DNA of 64,000 bases from Pseudomonas graminis (GTDB taxonomy: Bacteria; Pseudomonadota; Gammaproteobacteria; Pseudomonadales; Pseudomonadaceae), in NCBI RefSeq assembly GCF_900111735.1, contig NZ_FOHW01000015.1:1-64000 (forward strand). The letters are read 5' to 3'. The first letter of the stretch is position 1. Each line of letters begins with the position of its first letter. Position numbers and translations under genes: made by a program. Shown here piece by piece: positions 45,388 to 53,959 of this stretch. Under the pieces are notes generated by a model that was given only the letters and a program-made list of their open reading frames with translations, was not told where the DNA came from and made no database searches.

Positions 45388-46719
45388 ATGCTGTTTTCGT
45401 CCCGCCTCACCTCGCTGGCCCTGACTATCGCCGTGGTTATCGGCGCTCCTCTGGCCCAGGCTGCCGGTGCCGCCCCTGCTCCTGCGCCCGCCGCCACTGC
45501 GCCCGCCAACGCCGCGAACATCAAGGCGCCGCTGCCGCTCGACGAGCTGCGCACCTTCGCCGAGGTCATGGACCGGATCAAAGCGGCGTACGTCGAACCC
45601 GTGGATGACAAGACCCTGCTGGAAAATGCCATCAAGGGCATGCTCAGCAACCTCGACCCTCACTCCGCTTATCTGGGCCCGGAAGATTTCCAGGAGTTGC
45701 AGGAAAGCACCAGCGGCGAGTTCGGCGGGTTGGGTATCGAAGTGGGCGTCGAAGACGGCTTCGTCAAAGTGGTCTCCCCTATTGATGACACCCCTGCGTC
45801 CAAGGCCGGCATTGAGGCAGGTGACTTGATCGTGAAGATCAACGGCACGCCGACCCAGGGCCAGACGATGCAGGAAGCCGTGGACAAGATGCGCGGCAAG
45901 CTCGGCGAGAAGATTACCCTGACGCTGGTGCGTGACGGCGGCACCCCGTTCGATGTGACGCTGGCGCGCGCGACCATTCAGGTCAAAAGCGTGAAGGCGC
46001 AAATGCTGGAGCCGGGTTACGGCTACATCCGCATCACCCAGTTCCAGGTCAAGACCGGTGAAGAAGTCGGCAAGGCACTGGCCAAGCTGCGCAAGGACAA
46101 CGGCAAGAAGATGAGCGGCCTGATCCTCGACCTGCGTAACAACCCGGGCGGTGTCTTGCAGGCGGCGGTTGAAGTGGCTGACCACTTCCTGACCAAGGGC
46201 CTGATCGTTTACACCAAAGGCCGCATCGCCAACTCGGAACTGCGCTTCTCGGCAGATCCCGCCGACGCCAGCGAAGGCGTACCTCTCGTCGTGCTGATCA
46301 ACGGTGGCAGCGCCTCGGCGTCGGAAATCGTCGCCGGCGCCCTGCAAGACCAGAAGCGCGGCATCCTGATGGGCACCGATACATTCGGCAAAGGCTCGGT
46401 GCAAACCGTTCTGCCGCTGGCCAACGACCGCGCACTGAAGATCACCACGGCGTTGTACTACACGCCTAACGGTCGCTCGATTCAGGCCCAGGGCATCAAC
46501 CCGGACATCGAGGTCAAACGCGCGAAGCTCACCGCCGAAGCCGATAGCGACAACTACAAAGAGGCCGATCTGCTCGGCCACCTGGGCAACGGCAACGGCG
46601 GCGCGGACAAGCCGACCACCAAAGCCAAGGCTGGCAAGGCGCGTCCGCAGGACGATGACTACCAGATGAACCAGGCGCTCAGCTTGCTCAAGGGCTTGAG
46701 TGTCACGCGCGGCAATTGA
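45388..46719 (+). CDS. ctpA: Carboxyl-terminal processing protease CtpA (S41)
   Basis: Periplasmic serine protease of 443 residues: signal peptide (1-25, AQA then AGAAPAPAP), an Ala/Pro-rich linker, a PDZ domain (about 90-180, GLGIEVGVEDGFVKVVSPIDDTPASKAGI) and the S41 catalytic core. The core has ILDLRNNPGG, NGGSASASEIVAGALQD with the nucleophile Ser, and the general-base Lys in FGKGSVQT. In P. aeruginosa the CtpA homologue with its lipoprotein partner degrades peptidoglycan hydrolases. It sits between envC and the deacetylase-like gene, all linked to cell-envelope turnover. Confidence 0.94.
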   Translation: MLFSSRLTSLALTIAVVIGAPLAQAAGAAPAPAPAATAPANAANIKAPLPLDELRTFAEVMDRIKAAYVEPVDDKTLLENAIKGMLSNLDPHSAYLGPEDFQELQESTSGEFGGLGIEVGVEDGFVKVVSPIDDTPASKAGIEAGDLIVKINGTPTQGQTMQEAVDKMRGKLGEKITLTLVRDGGTPFDVTLARATIQVKSVKAQMLEPGYGYIRITQFQVKTGEEVGKALAKLRKDNGKKMSGLILDLRNNPGGVLQAAVEVADHFLTKGLIVYTKGRIANSELRFSADPADASEGVPLVVLINGGSASASEIVAGALQDQKRGILMGTDTFGKGSVQTVLPLANDRALKITTALYYTPNGRSIQAQGINPDIEVKRAKLTAEADSDNYKEADLLGHLGNGNGGADKPTTKAKAGKARPQDDDYQMNQALSLLKGLSVTRGN

Positions 46720-47521
46720 GGTGCGCGTCTGGTTAACCGGGCTCATCTGCGCCCTTGCCGTGACGACGGGTGCTGCACACGCAGCGCCCGCCGAATCCTC
46801 AGCGACCGGCGGCAAAGCGCCGAAGGTCGCTTATCTCAGCTTGATCATCGACGATCTCGGACAAAACCCTGAACGGGACAGCCGCGCGCTGGCCCTTCCC
46901 GGCCCCGTGACGCTGGCGATCATGCCCGACACGCCCCATGCCACCGAATTTGCCCGTCAGGCGCACAAGGCTGGCAAGACGGTCATGCTGCACATGCCCA
47001 TGGACCCGGCGACCGGGCCATACGCCTGGCATCCCGAACTGCCGCTGCCCGAACTCGAATCGCGTCTGAACGCCGCGCTGCTGAAAGTCCCCTACGCCGC
47101 CGGCATCAACAACCACATGGGCAGCCGTATGACGGCGGAGCCGGTGGCCATGGGCTGGCTGGTGGGCGAGTTGCAGCGCCGCCACCTGTTTCTGGTGGAT
47201 AGCCGCACCAGCGCCAAAACCGTTGCCGCCGCCGAGGCGCAGAAAATCGGTCTGGCGAGCGTGTCCCGCGACGTCTTCCTGGACGACGAGCGCACTGCAG
47301 AGGCCATTAGCGGCCAGCTTCAGACGGCAATTAAACTGGCGCATAAGCAAGGCTCGGCGGTGATGATCGGCCATCCCTATCCGGTAACACTGGATGTGCT
47401 TGAGCGCGAGCTGCCCACGCTTAAATCCCAAGGGATAGAGCTGATCGAGATCCGCCACATGGTCACTGAGCGCGGAAATGAGGCGATGGCCGGCCATGGC
47501 AAGAACGGGCGTTATCGCTAG
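46700..47521 (+). CDS. Divergent polysaccharide deacetylase family protein
   Basis: The 273-residue exported protein has a signal peptide (AAHA then APAESS) and the 'divergent polysaccharide deacetylase' fold (YibQ/DUF610): YLSLIIDDLGQNPERD, VTLAIMPDTPHATEFARQAHKAG, MLHMPMDP, GINNHMGSRMTA and FLVDSRTSAKTVA. GTG at 46700 overlaps the end of ctpA by 20 nt and has AAGGG five bases ahead; a second GTG at 46721 is possible but lacks a ribosome site. Activity on peptidoglycan or another glycan is assumed from the fold, not shown. Conserved envC-ctpA-yibQ order. Confidence 0.88.
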   Translation: MSRAAIEVRVWLTGLICALAVTTGAAHAAPAESSATGGKAPKVAYLSLIIDDLGQNPERDSRALALPGPVTLAIMPDTPHATEFARQAHKAGKTVMLHMPMDPATGPYAWHPELPLPELESRLNAALLKVPYAAGINNHMGSRMTAEPVAMGWLVGELQRRHLFLVDSRTSAKTVAAAEAQKIGLASVSRDVFLDDERTAEAISGQLQTAIKLAHKQGSAVMIGHPYPVTLDVLERELPTLKSQGIELIEIRHMVTERGNEAMAGHGKNGRYR

Positions 47522-47555
47522 GCCGAAGGCGTTTCGCCAGAGGTGCTGGAAGTCA

Positions 47556-48311
47556 TTAGAGGTACTTGGCGAAAATCGAATCGACCACGCCTTCCTTGCG
47601 CAGCTGATCCAGCGCACGTTGCAGCCGCTGGACCACTGCATCCGGGGTTTCTTTGTTCAGGGCCAGAAACAGTTCAGCACTGTTGAAACGCAGCACGGTT
47701 TTCAATCCCGTGATGCCTTCTTGCCGCGCCAGGTATCGCCCCGCCGGATCGCCAGTGGCCCATAAGTCGAGCTGACCGTCGACCAGTTTTCTGGCGTTGT
47801 CTTTGTCGCTGAGCACCGTGATCGGCTTCATGCCCTGACGCGCAAGCTCCATCGCAATGGCGTCGCCTTTATAGGCGCCGATGCGGTAAGGCCGCGCTGC
47901 CTCAAGCGTGCTCAGCTGGATCGTGCTGTCAGCGCGCGCCAGCAGAATCCAGTCGTCGGGGCCGATCGGTCCGACCCACTTGAAGAGCTTTTCGCGCTCG
48001 GGCAATCGCGCGGTCACGAACACGCCGTAACCGGGATTTTCCATCGCCAGTTTGTAGATGCGATCCCAGGGAAAGCGCAGGGTCAGGTTGTAGCCGATGC
48101 CGGCGCGCTTGAAGGTTTCGCGCACCACCTCGACGGCGATGCCCTTGATGTTGGCTTCCTGGGCGAAATTCTTGCCGTCGGTGGCCATGTTGTAAGGAGG
48201 GAAGTTTTCGGTCAGCAGGACCATTGAATAGGCAGGCGTATCGTCGGCCCGGACGGCTCCTGACAGCAACGTCGCGACGCTGATCAGTGCGAGAAAAACA
48301 CCTTTGAACAT
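47556..48311 (-). CDS. Transporter substrate-binding (SBP family 3) protein
   Basis: The 251-residue periplasmic protein has a signal peptide (1-22, GAVRA then DDTPAYSM) and a bacterial family 3 solute-binding fold (LTENFPPYNM, GIAVEVVRETFKRAGIGYNLTLRFPWDRIYKLA, IGAYKGDAIAMELARQG). No permease or ATPase gene is adjacent, so it is an orphan binding protein or a stand-alone sensor. The ligand is probably an amino acid-like compound, but this is not determined. ATG at 48311 begins the signal peptide; the upstream extension is rejected. Confidence 0.82.
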   Translation of the reverse strand: MFKGVFLALISVATLLSGAVRADDTPAYSMVLLTENFPPYNMATDGKNFAQEANIKGIAVEVVRETFKRAGIGYNLTLRFPWDRIYKLAMENPGYGVFVTARLPEREKLFKWVGPIGPDDWILLARADSTIQLSTLEAARPYRIGAYKGDAIAMELARQGMKPITVLSDKDNARKLVDGQLDLWATGDPAGRYLARQEGITGLKTVLRFNSAELFLALNKETPDAVVQRLQRALDQLRKEGVVDSIFAKYL

Positions 48312-48436
48312 ATCCCTGGCACCTGATCCTGACGACGGCAAAAGAGTGCCGCTAACGGCCTGCAAAGTCCAGTTCTGCGGCGGGCGTGGTCGGTTTCAGA
48401 GCGAACGTGCCTCGTCGCTCTGAACCACGCAGCCAT

Positions 48437-49207
48437 TCAGCGAACCACGATCCCTTGCGCCGCCATGAACGCCTTGGCTTCCGGCACGGTGTATTCGCCG
48501 AAGTGAAAGATACTCGCCGCCAGCACCGCGCTGGCATGACCTTCCAGCACGCCATCTGCCAGATGCTGCAGATTGCCGACGCCGCCGGAAGCAATGACCG
48601 GGATGCCAAGGGCATCGCTGATGGCACGGGTCACACCCAGGTCGAAGCCGTTCTTCATACCGTCCTGGTCCATGCTGGTGAGCAGGATTTCGCCTGCGCC
48701 CAGGTCTTCCATCTTCTTCGCCCACATGACAGCGTCCAGACCGGTCGGCTTGCGACCGCCGTGGGTGAAGATTTCCCAGCGCGGGGTTTCGCCGGGAAGC
48801 GAGACCTTCTTGGCATCGATGGCTACCACGATGCACTGCGAGCCGAAGCGGGCAGCGGCTTCACCGACGAACTCGGGGTTGAACACCGCCGCGGTGTTGA
48901 TCGAAACCTTGTCCGCACCGGCGTTCAACAGGTTTCGAATGTCCTGCACGGTGCGCACGCCGCCGCCCACGGTCAGCGGGATGAACACCTGACTGGCCAT
49001 GCGCTCGACGGTGTGCAGCGTGGTGTCGCGGCCATCGACGCTGGCGGTGATGTCGAGGAAGGTAATTTCGTCGGCACCCTGCTCGTCATAGCGCCGGGCA
49101 ATCTCGACCGGATCACCGGCGTCGCGGATGTTCTCGAACTTCACGCCCTTGACCACACGGCCGTTGTCGACGTCGAGGCAAGGGATGATGCGTTTGGCGA
49201 GGGCCAT
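48437..49207 (-). CDS. hisF: Imidazole glycerol phosphate synthase subunit HisF
   Basis: Cyclase subunit of 256 residues that, with ammonia from HisH, turns PRFAR into imidazole glycerol phosphate and AICAR. It is a (beta/alpha)8 barrel with [18 protein letters not shown] (catalytic Asp11), [16 protein letters not shown] (phosphate site), [15 protein letters not shown] (catalytic Asp130 type) and IASGGVGN. Separated from hisA by a 170-bp gap with a REP pair. Confidence 0.97.
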   Translation of the reverse strand: MALAKRIIPCLDVDNGRVVKGVKFENIRDAGDPVEIARRYDEQGADEITFLDITASVDGRDTTLHTVERMASQVFIPLTVGGGVRTVQDIRNLLNAGADKVSINTAAVFNPEFVGEAAARFGSQCIVVAIDAKKVSLPGETPRWEIFTHGGRKPTGLDAVMWAKKMEDLGAGEILLTSMDQDGMKNGFDLGVTRAISDALGIPVIASGGVGNLQHLADGVLEGHASAVLAASIFHFGEYTVPEAKAFMAAQGIVVR

Positions 49208-49274
49208 GGGCCGGTTCTCCGAAAACGGTTGGGAATCTGCCCAACATCACAGCTTCTGAATTTGGAGCCCGCTT

Positions 49275-49365
49275 TTGTAGGAGTGAGCTTGCTCGCGATA
49301 GCAGTCTGTCAGGCTTACGTTTGCTGACTGACACGGGGCATCGCGAGCAAGCTCACTCCTACAGG
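49275..49365. repeat. Inverted REP pair between hisA and hisF
   Basis: GTAGGAGTGAGCTTGCTCGCGAT and ATCGCGAGCAAGCTCACTCCTAC face each other about 45 bp apart inside the predicted his transcript. It may shift the balance between hisA and hisF messages. Confidence 0.9.
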
Positions 49366-49377
49366 GGAGCGTGCCAG

Positions 49378-50115
49378 TCAGCCTTTGTACGAATCACAAA
49401 ACGCCTGGGCCTCAGCCACATCCAGCGTGCCTTCATAGATCGCACGGCCGGTGATTGCGCCGATGATGCCCGGTGCCTTGGCGTCGAGCAGGGCCTTGAT
49501 GTCGCCCAGGTTATGAATGCCGCCCGAGGCGATTACCGGAATGCGGGTCGCGGCGGCCAGCGCGGCGGTGAACGGGACGTTGCAGCCCTGCATCATGCCG
49601 TCTTTGGCGATATCGGTATAAACGATGGCCGAGACGCCGTCGGCTTCAAAGCGCTTGGCCAGATCGATCACCTGCACGGTGCTGACTTCAGCCCAGCCGT
49701 CGGTGGCGACGAAGCCGTCTTTGGCATCCAGGCCCACGATCACTTTGCCCGGGAACGCCCGGCAGGCTTCGGCGACGAAGTCAGGGTCCTTGACCGCTTT
49801 GGTGCCAATGATCACGTAACTCACGCCGGCTTTGACGTAGTGCTCGATGGTTTCCAGCGAACGAATCCCGCCGCCGATCTGGATCGGCAGTTTCGGGTAA
49901 CGACGCGCAATCGCCGTCACGACGTCGCCATTGACCGGCTGGCCTTCGAACGCACCGTTCAGGTCAACCAGATGCAAGCGACGGCAACCGCCCTCTACCC
50001 ATTTGGCAGCCATGCTCACCGGATCATCGGAGAACACCGTGGAATCTTCCATCCGACCCTGGCGCAGTCGTACACAGGCACCGTCTTTTAGGTCGATCGC
50101 GGGAATAATGAGCAT
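49378..50115 (-). CDS. hisA: ProFAR isomerase HisA
   Basis: The 245-residue (beta/alpha)8 isomerase converts ProFAR to PRFAR. Signatures: [18 protein letters not shown] (catalytic Asp8), [34 protein letters not shown] (second catalytic Asp) and [11 protein letters not shown] at 50115 gives [12 protein letters not shown]; the upstream frame is discarded. It lies 92 bp after the DUF2164 gene. Confidence 0.97.
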   Translation of the reverse strand: MLIIPAIDLKDGACVRLRQGRMEDSTVFSDDPVSMAAKWVEGGCRRLHLVDLNGAFEGQPVNGDVVTAIARRYPKLPIQIGGGIRSLETIEHYVKAGVSYVIIGTKAVKDPDFVAEACRAFPGKVIVGLDAKDGFVATDGWAEVSTVQVIDLAKRFEADGVSAIVYTDIAKDGMMQGCNVPFTAALAAATRIPVIASGGIHNLGDIKALLDAKAPGIIGAITGRAIYEGTLDVAEAQAFCDSYKG

Positions 50116-50207
50116 GCTTTTTCCTTCGTCAAAAGAGCTGCGAGCCGCGCGCTTTACGCTGCAAGACTGCGCATCTATCAATTCTTGCAGCTCGAAACCT
50201 GGCGTTT

Positions 50208-50468
50208 CTAGCTGCTCTTCTCCAACGCCCACAGGTCGCTTTCGATGCTTTCGAAACGCTCCTTGAGGTGCGTCTGAACATCGAAGATCGCCCGGTTGTA
50301 GTAATGCGGCGCGATCTCGCGGGTGAACAATTCCAGAATTTCAGCCGCTTCGAACGAACCCAGGTCCAGCTCGAAACGGTCTTCCATGAACCGCTTGACC
50401 GTGTGGCACGCCTCGCTCTCCTGCTCGGGAGTGAGGGTCAGAATCGGCGGTTTGCTCTTCTTGCTCAT
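50208..50468 (-). CDS. DUF2164 small protein
   Basis: The 86-residue protein fits the DUF2164 family: [35 protein letters not shown], then [33 protein letters not shown]. It is mostly helical. It starts at 50468 ([10 protein letters not shown]) and overlaps the hisH stop by one base (TAATG), so it is translationally coupled with hisH. It is common between hisH and hisA in pseudomonads, but its role in histidine synthesis, if any, is unknown. Confidence 0.85.
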   Translation of the reverse strand: MSKKSKPPILTLTPEQESEACHTVKRFMEDRFELDLGSFEAAEILELFTREIAPHYYNRAIFDVQTHLKERFESIESDLWALEKSS

Positions 50469-51106
50469 TACCTGCGGCCGTCCCACGCCGCGAAGTTCTG
50501 CAGCAACTGCAGGCCATGGGTGTGGCTCTTCTCGGGGTGGAATTGCACGGCGAAGCGTGAGCCATCGGCCAATGCAGCGGCGAAGTCATGACCGTAATGG
50601 CCACGACCGACGATCTGCTGCGCGTTCGGCGATTCGATGTAGTAGCTGTGTACGAAATAGAACCGCGCCATGTCCGGAATGTTGGCCCACAACGGGTGGT
50701 CGACGGCCTGCGCCACTTCGTTCCAGCCCATGTGCGGGACTTTCAGGTGCTCGCCGTCTTCGTGAAGATCCTTCCCGAAGAAGCGCACCTGGCCGGGCAA
50801 AACGCCGATGCAATCGACGCCGCCACTCTCCTCGCTGCGCTCCATCAACGCCTGCATGCCCACGCAGATGCCGAGAAATGGCCGGTCCTGACTGACTTCA
50901 CGCACCAGGGCATCGAAGCCCAGGCGACGAATTTCCGCCATGCAGTCACGAATCGCGCCGACACCGGGAAACACGATGCGGTCAGCTTCACGGATCACGT
51001 CGGCATCGCTGGTGATCAGCACGCGACCGGCGCCGACGTGCTCCAGCGCCTTGGCAACCGAGTGCAGATTGCCCATGCCATAGTCGATAACGGCAACGGT
51101 CTGCAT
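50468..51106 (-). CDS. hisH: Imidazole glycerol phosphate synthase subunit HisH
   Basis: Class I glutamine amidotransferase of 212 residues that supplies ammonia to HisF. It has [19 protein letters not shown], the nucleophile Cys in [15 protein letters not shown], and the His/Glu pair in [21 protein letters not shown]. It overlaps hisB by one base (TAATG). Order hisB-hisH-DUF2164-hisA-hisF. Confidence 0.97.
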   Translation of the reverse strand: MQTVAVIDYGMGNLHSVAKALEHVGAGRVLITSDADVIREADRIVFPGVGAIRDCMAEIRRLGFDALVREVSQDRPFLGICVGMQALMERSEESGGVDCIGVLPGQVRFFGKDLHEDGEHLKVPHMGWNEVAQAVDHPLWANIPDMARFYFVHSYYIESPNAQQIVGRGHYGHDFAAALADGSRFAVQFHPEKSHTHGLQLLQNFAAWDGRR

Positions 51107-51699
51107 TACAGCACGCCTTTGGTCGACGGCATCTGGCCAGCCATGCGGTCGTCGAGCTCTACCGCCATGCGCAACGCACGGCCGAACGCCTTGAAGACAG
51201 TTTCGATCTGGTGGTGGGTGTTGTGGCCGCGCAGGTTGTCGATGTGCAGCGTGACGTTGGCGTGGTTGACGAAGCCCTGGAAGAATTCCTGGAACAGGTC
51301 AACATCGAAGCCGCCGACGGTAGCGCGGGTGTAAGGGACGTGCATCTGCAGGCCGGGCCGACCGGAGAAGTCGATGACCACGCGCGACAGCGCTTCATCC
51401 AGCGGGACGTAGGCGTGGCCGTAGCGACGGATGCCTTTTTTGTCGCCAATGGCTTTGCTGAACGCTTGACCCAGCGTGATGCCGACATCTTCCACAGTGT
51501 GGTGATCGTCGATATGCAGGTCGCCTTTGCATTCGATGTCCAGATCGATAAGCCCGTGACGGGCGATCTGGTCGAGCATGTGCTCAAGGAAAGGAACGCC
51601 GATATCGAATCGGGACTTTCCGGTGCCATCCAGGTTGATCGAGGCTTTGATCTGGGTTTCCAGGGTGTCGCGCTCGACGAACACCATACGTTCGGCCAT
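51106..51699 (-). CDS. hisB: Imidazoleglycerol-phosphate dehydratase HisB (monofunctional)
   Basis: The 197-residue Mn-dependent dehydratase has the two family metal motifs [11 protein letters not shown] and HNTHHQIE, plus [13 protein letters not shown]. It lacks the N-terminal phosphatase domain of the enterobacterial bifunctional HisB, so histidinol-phosphate phosphatase must be a separate protein. ATG at 51699 ([17 protein letters not shown]). First gene of the his cluster on this strand. Confidence 0.96.
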   Translation of the reverse strand: MAERMVFVERDTLETQIKASINLDGTGKSRFDIGVPFLEHMLDQIARHGLIDLDIECKGDLHIDDHHTVEDVGITLGQAFSKAIGDKKGIRRYGHAYVPLDEALSRVVIDFSGRPGLQMHVPYTRATVGGFDVDLFQEFFQGFVNHANVTLHIDNLRGHNTHHQIETVFKAFGRALRMAVELDDRMAGQMPSTKGVL

Positions 51700-51833
51700 C
51701 ACCAACTCCGCAAAATCATTGGGCGAAAAGGCGGCCATTATAGGCGTGTGGCGGGGAAACAGAAACATGAAGCGAGCAATGCCGGACCGAGGGGAATGGC
51801 ACTGACGAGGATGTACATGTCTGTACAAATGGA

Positions 51834-51921
51834 CAAGGAGCCGGCTTGCTGGAGAACGCGGTGCGTCAGTTCAAATAATTTGCCTGACACATCACGGTTC
51901 GCCAGCAAGCCGGCTCCAAAG
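51834..51921. repeat. Inverted repeat pair of the 'GGAGCCGGCTTGCTGG' type
   Basis: AAGGAGCCGGCTTGCTGGAGAAC and GTTCGCCAGCAAGCCGGCTCC face each other about 40 bp apart, in the gap between the MFS gene and the hisB promoter region. Another REP subtype. Two TGTACA hexamers (51812-51817, 51822-51827) lie just beside it. Confidence 0.85.
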
Positions 51922-51965
51922 GGTGCGGGGTAAGCCTGAATCTTCAGGCCGACACCGCCAGGGCC

Positions 51966-53627
51966 TTAGTGAAACAACACCGCAGTCTTCTGCAGAGTGA
52001 TCCACACGCCCCATGCCAACGGAATGCCCACTGCCAGCCAGGCCAGAATCGCCAGTGGCTTGGTGCTTGGATCGGCTTTCCATTCCAGCGAAGTGCTGTG
52101 ATCGGCGCCGACATCGTGACCGAAAGCTTGCTCAGCCTTCAATTGCTCGTCAGTCATGAAGTACTTGTCGGCCACCGGACGCACCAGCAGATTGCAGATG
52201 AAGCCCAGCACCAGCAGCCCCGCGAGGATGTACAGGGTGATGTCGTAAGCATCGGCACGTGCAACGCCGTGGCTCAACTGATACTCACGCAGGTAGTTCA
52301 CCAACACAGGGCCGAGCACGCCGGCCGCAGCCCATGCGGTCAGCAGACGACCATGGATCGCACCGACCATTTGCGTACCGAACAGGTCAGCCAGGTAAGC
52401 CGGAACGGTTGCAAAACCGCCGCCGTACATCGACAGCACGACGCAGAACGCCGCCACGAACAGCGCAACGCTGCCCAGGTGACCCAGTGTCGGTACCGAC
52501 GCGTAGAGCAAAAAGCCCAGCGCGAAGAACACGAAGTAGGTGGCTTTACGGCCGATGTAGTCCGAGAAGGATGCCCAGAAGAAACGACCGCCGATGTTGA
52601 ACAGGCTCAGCAGACCGGTGAAGCCCGCCGCGATGGCCGCGATGGCCGCCAGTTGCGAAGCATCCAGCTGCCCGAACGGCTGATCGGTGCCCAGCAGCTT
52701 GCCGCCGAACACTTCCTGCAGCAGTGGCGAAGCCATGCCGAGGATACCGATACCCGCCGAAACGTTCAGGCACAGCACCAGCCAGACCAGACGGAATTGC
52801 GGAGTTTTCCACGCAACGCTGACGTGCACGTGGCGATTGGTGATCATCGCGCTGTTGGCTTTCTTCGCCGGAGCGGTCCAGCCTTCAGGTTTCCAGCCGG
52901 TAGGCGGAACGCGGTACGACAGCGCGCCGCCGATCATGAAGATGAAGTAAATCACCGCCATCACCGCGAAGCTCTGCCAGACACCGACGCTGTCAGGCGT
53001 GGCGAAGTGGCTCATCAAAGCGGTTGCCAGCGGAGCGCCAACCATCGCGCCACCGCCGAAACCCATGATCGCCATACCGGTCGCCATACCGCGCTTGTCC
53101 GGGAACCACTTGATCAGCGTCGAGACCGGCGAGATATAACCCAGGCCCAGACCGATACCGCCGATCACGCCCGAGCCGATCCACATCAGCCAGATCTGGT
53201 GCGTATAAACGCCCAGCGCCGAGATCAGCAGACCACCACACCAGCACAGTGCCGATACGACACCGGCCTTGCGCGGGCCCGCGTGTTCCAGCCAGCCGCC
53301 CCAGATGGCTGCGGAGCAACCCAGGAAAATGAAGAACAGGGTGTAGATCCAGCCGAGCATGGAGATCGGCCAATCACAGCTGGACGAAATGACCTGCTCG
53401 AAGAAACCCATGTCAGCCGGGCAGGCGACAGCGGTCTTGATGCCGATTGCCTTGGACAGCGGCAGCCAGAACACCGAGAAACCGTAGGCCATGCCGATAC
53501 ACAGGTGGATTGCCAATGCAGCTGGCGGAACCAGCCAACGGTTGAAACCGCGCTTGGCGATAATGCGCTCTTTGGACAAGAACGCAGGCTGAGCGGCAGT
53601 GCCGCCCAGAGCAGTGCTCGTAGTCAT
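51966..53627 (-). CDS. MFS transporter, OFA (oxalate/formate antiporter) family
   Basis: The 553-residue membrane protein has 12 or more predicted spans. The N-terminal motif IHLCIGMAYGFSVFWLPLSKAIG, the MFS loop PDKRGMATGMAIMGFGGGAMVGAPL and GGRFFWASFSDYIGRKATYFVFF place it in the OFA group, which moves small organic anions (oxalate, formate, others). A long loop before the second half and a soluble stretch near the C-terminus (about 490-520) explain the length. The substrate is not known. It is divergent from asmA across a 332-bp gap. Confidence 0.88.
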   Translation of the reverse strand: MTTSTALGGTAAQPAFLSKERIIAKRGFNRWLVPPAALAIHLCIGMAYGFSVFWLPLSKAIGIKTAVACPADMGFFEQVISSSCDWPISMLGWIYTLFFIFLGCSAAIWGGWLEHAGPRKAGVVSALCWCGGLLISALGVYTHQIWLMWIGSGVIGGIGLGLGYISPVSTLIKWFPDKRGMATGMAIMGFGGGAMVGAPLATALMSHFATPDSVGVWQSFAVMAVIYFIFMIGGALSYRVPPTGWKPEGWTAPAKKANSAMITNRHVHVSVAWKTPQFRLVWLVLCLNVSAGIGILGMASPLLQEVFGGKLLGTDQPFGQLDASQLAAIAAIAAGFTGLLSLFNIGGRFFWASFSDYIGRKATYFVFFALGFLLYASVPTLGHLGSVALFVAAFCVVLSMYGGGFATVPAYLADLFGTQMVGAIHGRLLTAWAAAGVLGPVLVNYLREYQLSHGVARADAYDITLYILAGLLVLGFICNLLVRPVADKYFMTDEQLKAEQAFGHDVGADHSTSLEWKADPSTKPLAILAWLAVGIPLAWGVWITLQKTAVLFH

Positions 53628-53959
53628 CTTATTTGTTGCCCCCAATTTATAGTTTTATCCCGCAAGAACAGCGATATAGCTCCGCCACCACTCTTAAAGC
53701 ACACAGGCCTTGGTGGTTTATCGGCAGCACATCTCTTTACGTGACAATTCGACGCAGCAAAGCTGGCGAATGGCGCGAGATTACCATTTGCGGCCTAAAA
53801 GAAAGCATTCTGCTATTACCTTTTTAGCGCCGTCTGTCACTGTGCAGGTCGCCTGACAACTCGATGGGCGGCGTCTGTGGCGATCCAGAACCCGATGCCT
53901 GCGTGAGGACGCTATACTCGCGGGCTAAATTTTGAACGACTCGACACAAGGACTCGCCC
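53628..53959. promoter_or_regulatory. Divergent promoter region of the MFS and asmA genes
   Basis: This gap is AT-richer near the MFS side (CAATTTATAGTTTTAT at about 53644-53659) and includes CTATACTCGCGGGCTAAA upstream of asmA, with possible -10 elements on both strands. No RNA gene, REP or palindrome of note is seen. Confidence 0.4.
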
